Source: Desulfobacterales bacterium
GTDB lineage: Bacteria; Desulfobacterota; Desulfobacteria; Desulfobacterales; Desulfobacteraceae
NCBI GenBank assembly: GCA_022361315.1
Contig: JAKSBB010000533.1
Coordinates: forward strand, 1-5,541
Length of the DNA: 5,541 nucleotides
Direction of reading: 5' to 3'
Shown here: positions 4,068 to 5,541 of the stretch, piece by piece
How the letters are laid out: the number at the start of each line of letters is the position of its first letter
Position numbering within the stretch: the first letter of the stretch is position 1
Position numbers and translations under genes: made by a program
Notes under the pieces: generated by a model
Told to the model about the DNA's origin: nothing
What the model saw: only the letters and a program-made list of their open reading frames with translations
Databases searched by the model: none

Positions 4068-5541
4068 ATGGAAATCTATCTCATCTTAAAATCAGTGGTG
4101 ATGACGGCAGCCCTCATAGCTGCCTTTGGTTATTTTTTCATCAGGGTCGGCAGGCTCATCAGGATTATAGAGGCTGTTGACGGCGCTCCCGGTGCCTTTA
4201 TGGACAGACTTTACGAACGCGTCCAGGTGTTATTCACAGATGTGCTCGGTCAGGCAAATGTGAGGCGAAAACTGGGCCCTGGCCTGGCCCATACCTTGAT
4301 TTTTTTCGGCTTTCTGGCCATTCAACCCCATTCCCTGGAGTTGATGATCAAAGGCGTCTGGCCCGGCTTTCATCCGTCTCCCCTTCTCCACGGTGTTTAT
4401 GGATTCTATCTATATATTTCCGATATCCTGGGATTCATGGTACTGGCGGGTTTCTCCTATGCCATATACCGGAGAATGATCATCCGCCCCGGCTACCTGA
4501 CCATGGGGCGGGACGCCAACCTGGTGATCCTCTTTACCACGGTGATCGTACTCTCGTTTCACCTGGTCAATGCCTTTCAGATGGCCTTGCCTGTGGCACC
4601 GGGAGAGTTCAGCTATAAAGGACTGTTCCCCGTATCAGGTATCTTCGCGGCAGCCTTGGGTATAAGTACCCTGTCACAACCGGCACTGACCATTGGATAC
4701 GAGATTTTTTATTTCATCCACATCGGTACCATTCTGGGATTCTTGATCTATATCCCCTCCTCAAAACATCTTCACCTGCTTGCCGCCGCCCCCAATGTCT
4801 TTTTTAAACGCCTAGGGGTGGAAAAAACCGTTGCAAAGACAGATATCGAAGATGAGGATGCGGAAACCTTCGGTTTATCTAAAGTAACCGAATTTAACTG
4901 GCACAATGTACTCAACCTCTATGCCTGCACCGAATGCGGCAGATGTGAGGAGCTCTGCCCGGCAGACAATACAGGCAAGCCCCTGTCCCCCAAAAAACTC
5001 ATCCATGATCTCAAGACGGATCTCTTCGGCCAGTCAGATCTCCTGCTGACGGATAAGGACGGATACCACAGGAAAAGTCAAATCCTGCCGCTCATGCGTG
5101 AAGGCACAGGGATCACAGAAGACGTCCTGTGGTCATGCACCACCTGCCGGTCCTGCGAGGATATCTGCCCCGTATCCAACGAACATCTTGATTTTGTTTT
5201 TGAAATGAGAAAACACCGGGTGCTCATGGAGGCGGCGTTTCCGCCCGAGATGCAGGAAACCTTTTCCAATATGGAAAACCAGTCGAATCCCTGGGGATTT
5301 TCAGCAGATACCCGGGGGGACTGGGCAAAGGGTCTGGATGTGCCGCTGATGGCAGATAAAGGGAAGGCCGATGTCCTCTGGTTTGTGGGGTGTGCCGGCT
5401 CATTTGATGACCGGGGGAAAAAAATCAGTGAGGCCACCGCCCGCATCCTCAATAAAGCGGGTGTGGACTTTGCCATCCTCGGCCCGGAGGAAAGCTGTAA
5501 CGGCGACACCGCCAGGCGGGCCGGCAATGAATACCTTGCCC
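4068..5541 (+). CDS. ETF:menaquinone oxidoreductase-like (EMO/DUF224) membrane Fe-S protein, N-terminal part
   Basis: The frame from ATG 4068 is open for 491 codons to the window edge; family members have roughly 700 residues. Residues 1-235 form a NarI-like cytochrome b region with hydrophobic segments near 4-25, 72-95, 112-134, 151-172 and 211-230. Candidate heme ligands include H75, H88, H108, H165 and H218. Two 4Fe-4S ferredoxin motifs follow: C287/C290/C293/C297 and C357/C360/C363/C367, each ending CP. A first CCG (cysteine-rich) domain begins at FVGCAGSFDDR (439-449) and reaches EESCNGDTARRAGNEY (474-489); the second lies beyond the window. In this family the protein takes electrons from ETF at the inner membrane and reduces (methyl)menaquinone, linking acyl-CoA oxidation to respiration. 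The start is uncertain: no clear Shine-Dalgarno precedes 4068, and in-frame ATG 3999 is possible. HdrD- or GlpC-like oxidoreductases are related alternatives. Confidence 0.85.
   Translation, partial: MEIYLILKSVVMTAALIAAFGYFFIRVGRLIRIIEAVDGAPGAFMDRLYERVQVLFTDVLGQANVRRKLGPGLAHTLIFFGFLAIQPHSLELMIKGVWPGFHPSPLLHGVYGFYLYISDILGFMVLAGFSYAIYRRMIIRPGYLTMGRDANLVILFTTVIVLSFHLVNAFQMALPVAPGEFSYKGLFPVSGIFAAALGISTLSQPALTIGYEIFYFIHIGTILGFLIYIPSSKHLHLLAAAPNVFFKRLGVEKTVAKTDIEDEDAETFGLSKVTEFNWHNVLNLYACTECGRCEELCPADNTGKPLSPKKLIHDLKTDLFGQSDLLLTDKDGYHRKSQILPLMREGTGITEDVLWSCTTCRSCEDICPVSNEHLDFVFEMRKHRVLMEAAFPPEMQETFSNMENQSNPWGFSADTRGDWAKGLDVPLMADKGKADVLWFVGCAGSFDDRGKKISEATARILNKAGVDFAILGPEESCNGDTARRAGNEYLA

Noticed and set aside
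5078..5527. 149-codon antisense ORF across the ferredoxin and CCG region
   Set aside because: It is a shadow of the plus-strand gene, whose Cys motifs are unmistakable.

Overview
The window looks like a piece of an anaerobic, respiratory or syntrophic deltaproteobacterial (Desulfobacterota) chromosome, most likely a sulfate reducer of the Desulfobacterales type. This is inferred from gene content: a membrane-bound ETF:menaquinone oxidoreductase-like protein (NarI-like cytochrome b fused to ferredoxin and CCG domains), a corrinoid protein of the methyltransferase type, and divergent promoters with the sigma-54 GG-N10-GC spacing. No organism was identified by search.

Layout. Positions 1-151 (minus strand) hold the first 50 codons of an mmsA-type CoA-acylating aldehyde dehydrogenase, which runs off the left edge. 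A 527-bp AT-rich divergent intergenic region (152-678) carries a sigma-54-like promoter facing each gene, a 17-bp tandem repeat and a candidate enhancer dyad. On the plus strand follow a class III aminotransferase of the taurine/beta-alanine:pyruvate type (679-2076), a 59-residue two-CxxC zinc-ribbon/LIM-like protein (2104-2283) and a corrinoid protein (start corrected to 2347, ending 2979). These three probably form one operon. A 277-bp spacer with inverted repeats, a doubtful 49-codon ORF and a 12-bp direct repeat precedes a secreted solute-binding protein (3257-3991). The right end (from about 4068) is the first 491 residues of the EMO-like protein, which runs off the window.

How the genes may work together (inference). 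The aminotransferase would move the amino group of an omega-amino acid to pyruvate. If the substrate is beta-alanine or 3-aminoisobutyrate, the divergent MmsA-like enzyme can convert the resulting (methyl)malonate semialdehyde to acetyl- or propionyl-CoA. If it is taurine, the product is sulfoacetaldehyde and another enzyme outside the window is needed. The EMO-like protein would pass electrons from acyl-CoA dehydrogenases, through ETF, to the menaquinone pool. The corrinoid protein suggests a methyl-transfer step, but no methyltransferase is present here. The solute-binding protein has no permease or ATPase beside it.

The genes are ordinary families. The less ordinary features are the tandem promoter-like repeat, the small Cys-rich protein between the aminotransferase and the corrinoid gene, and the corrinoid gene without a partner.
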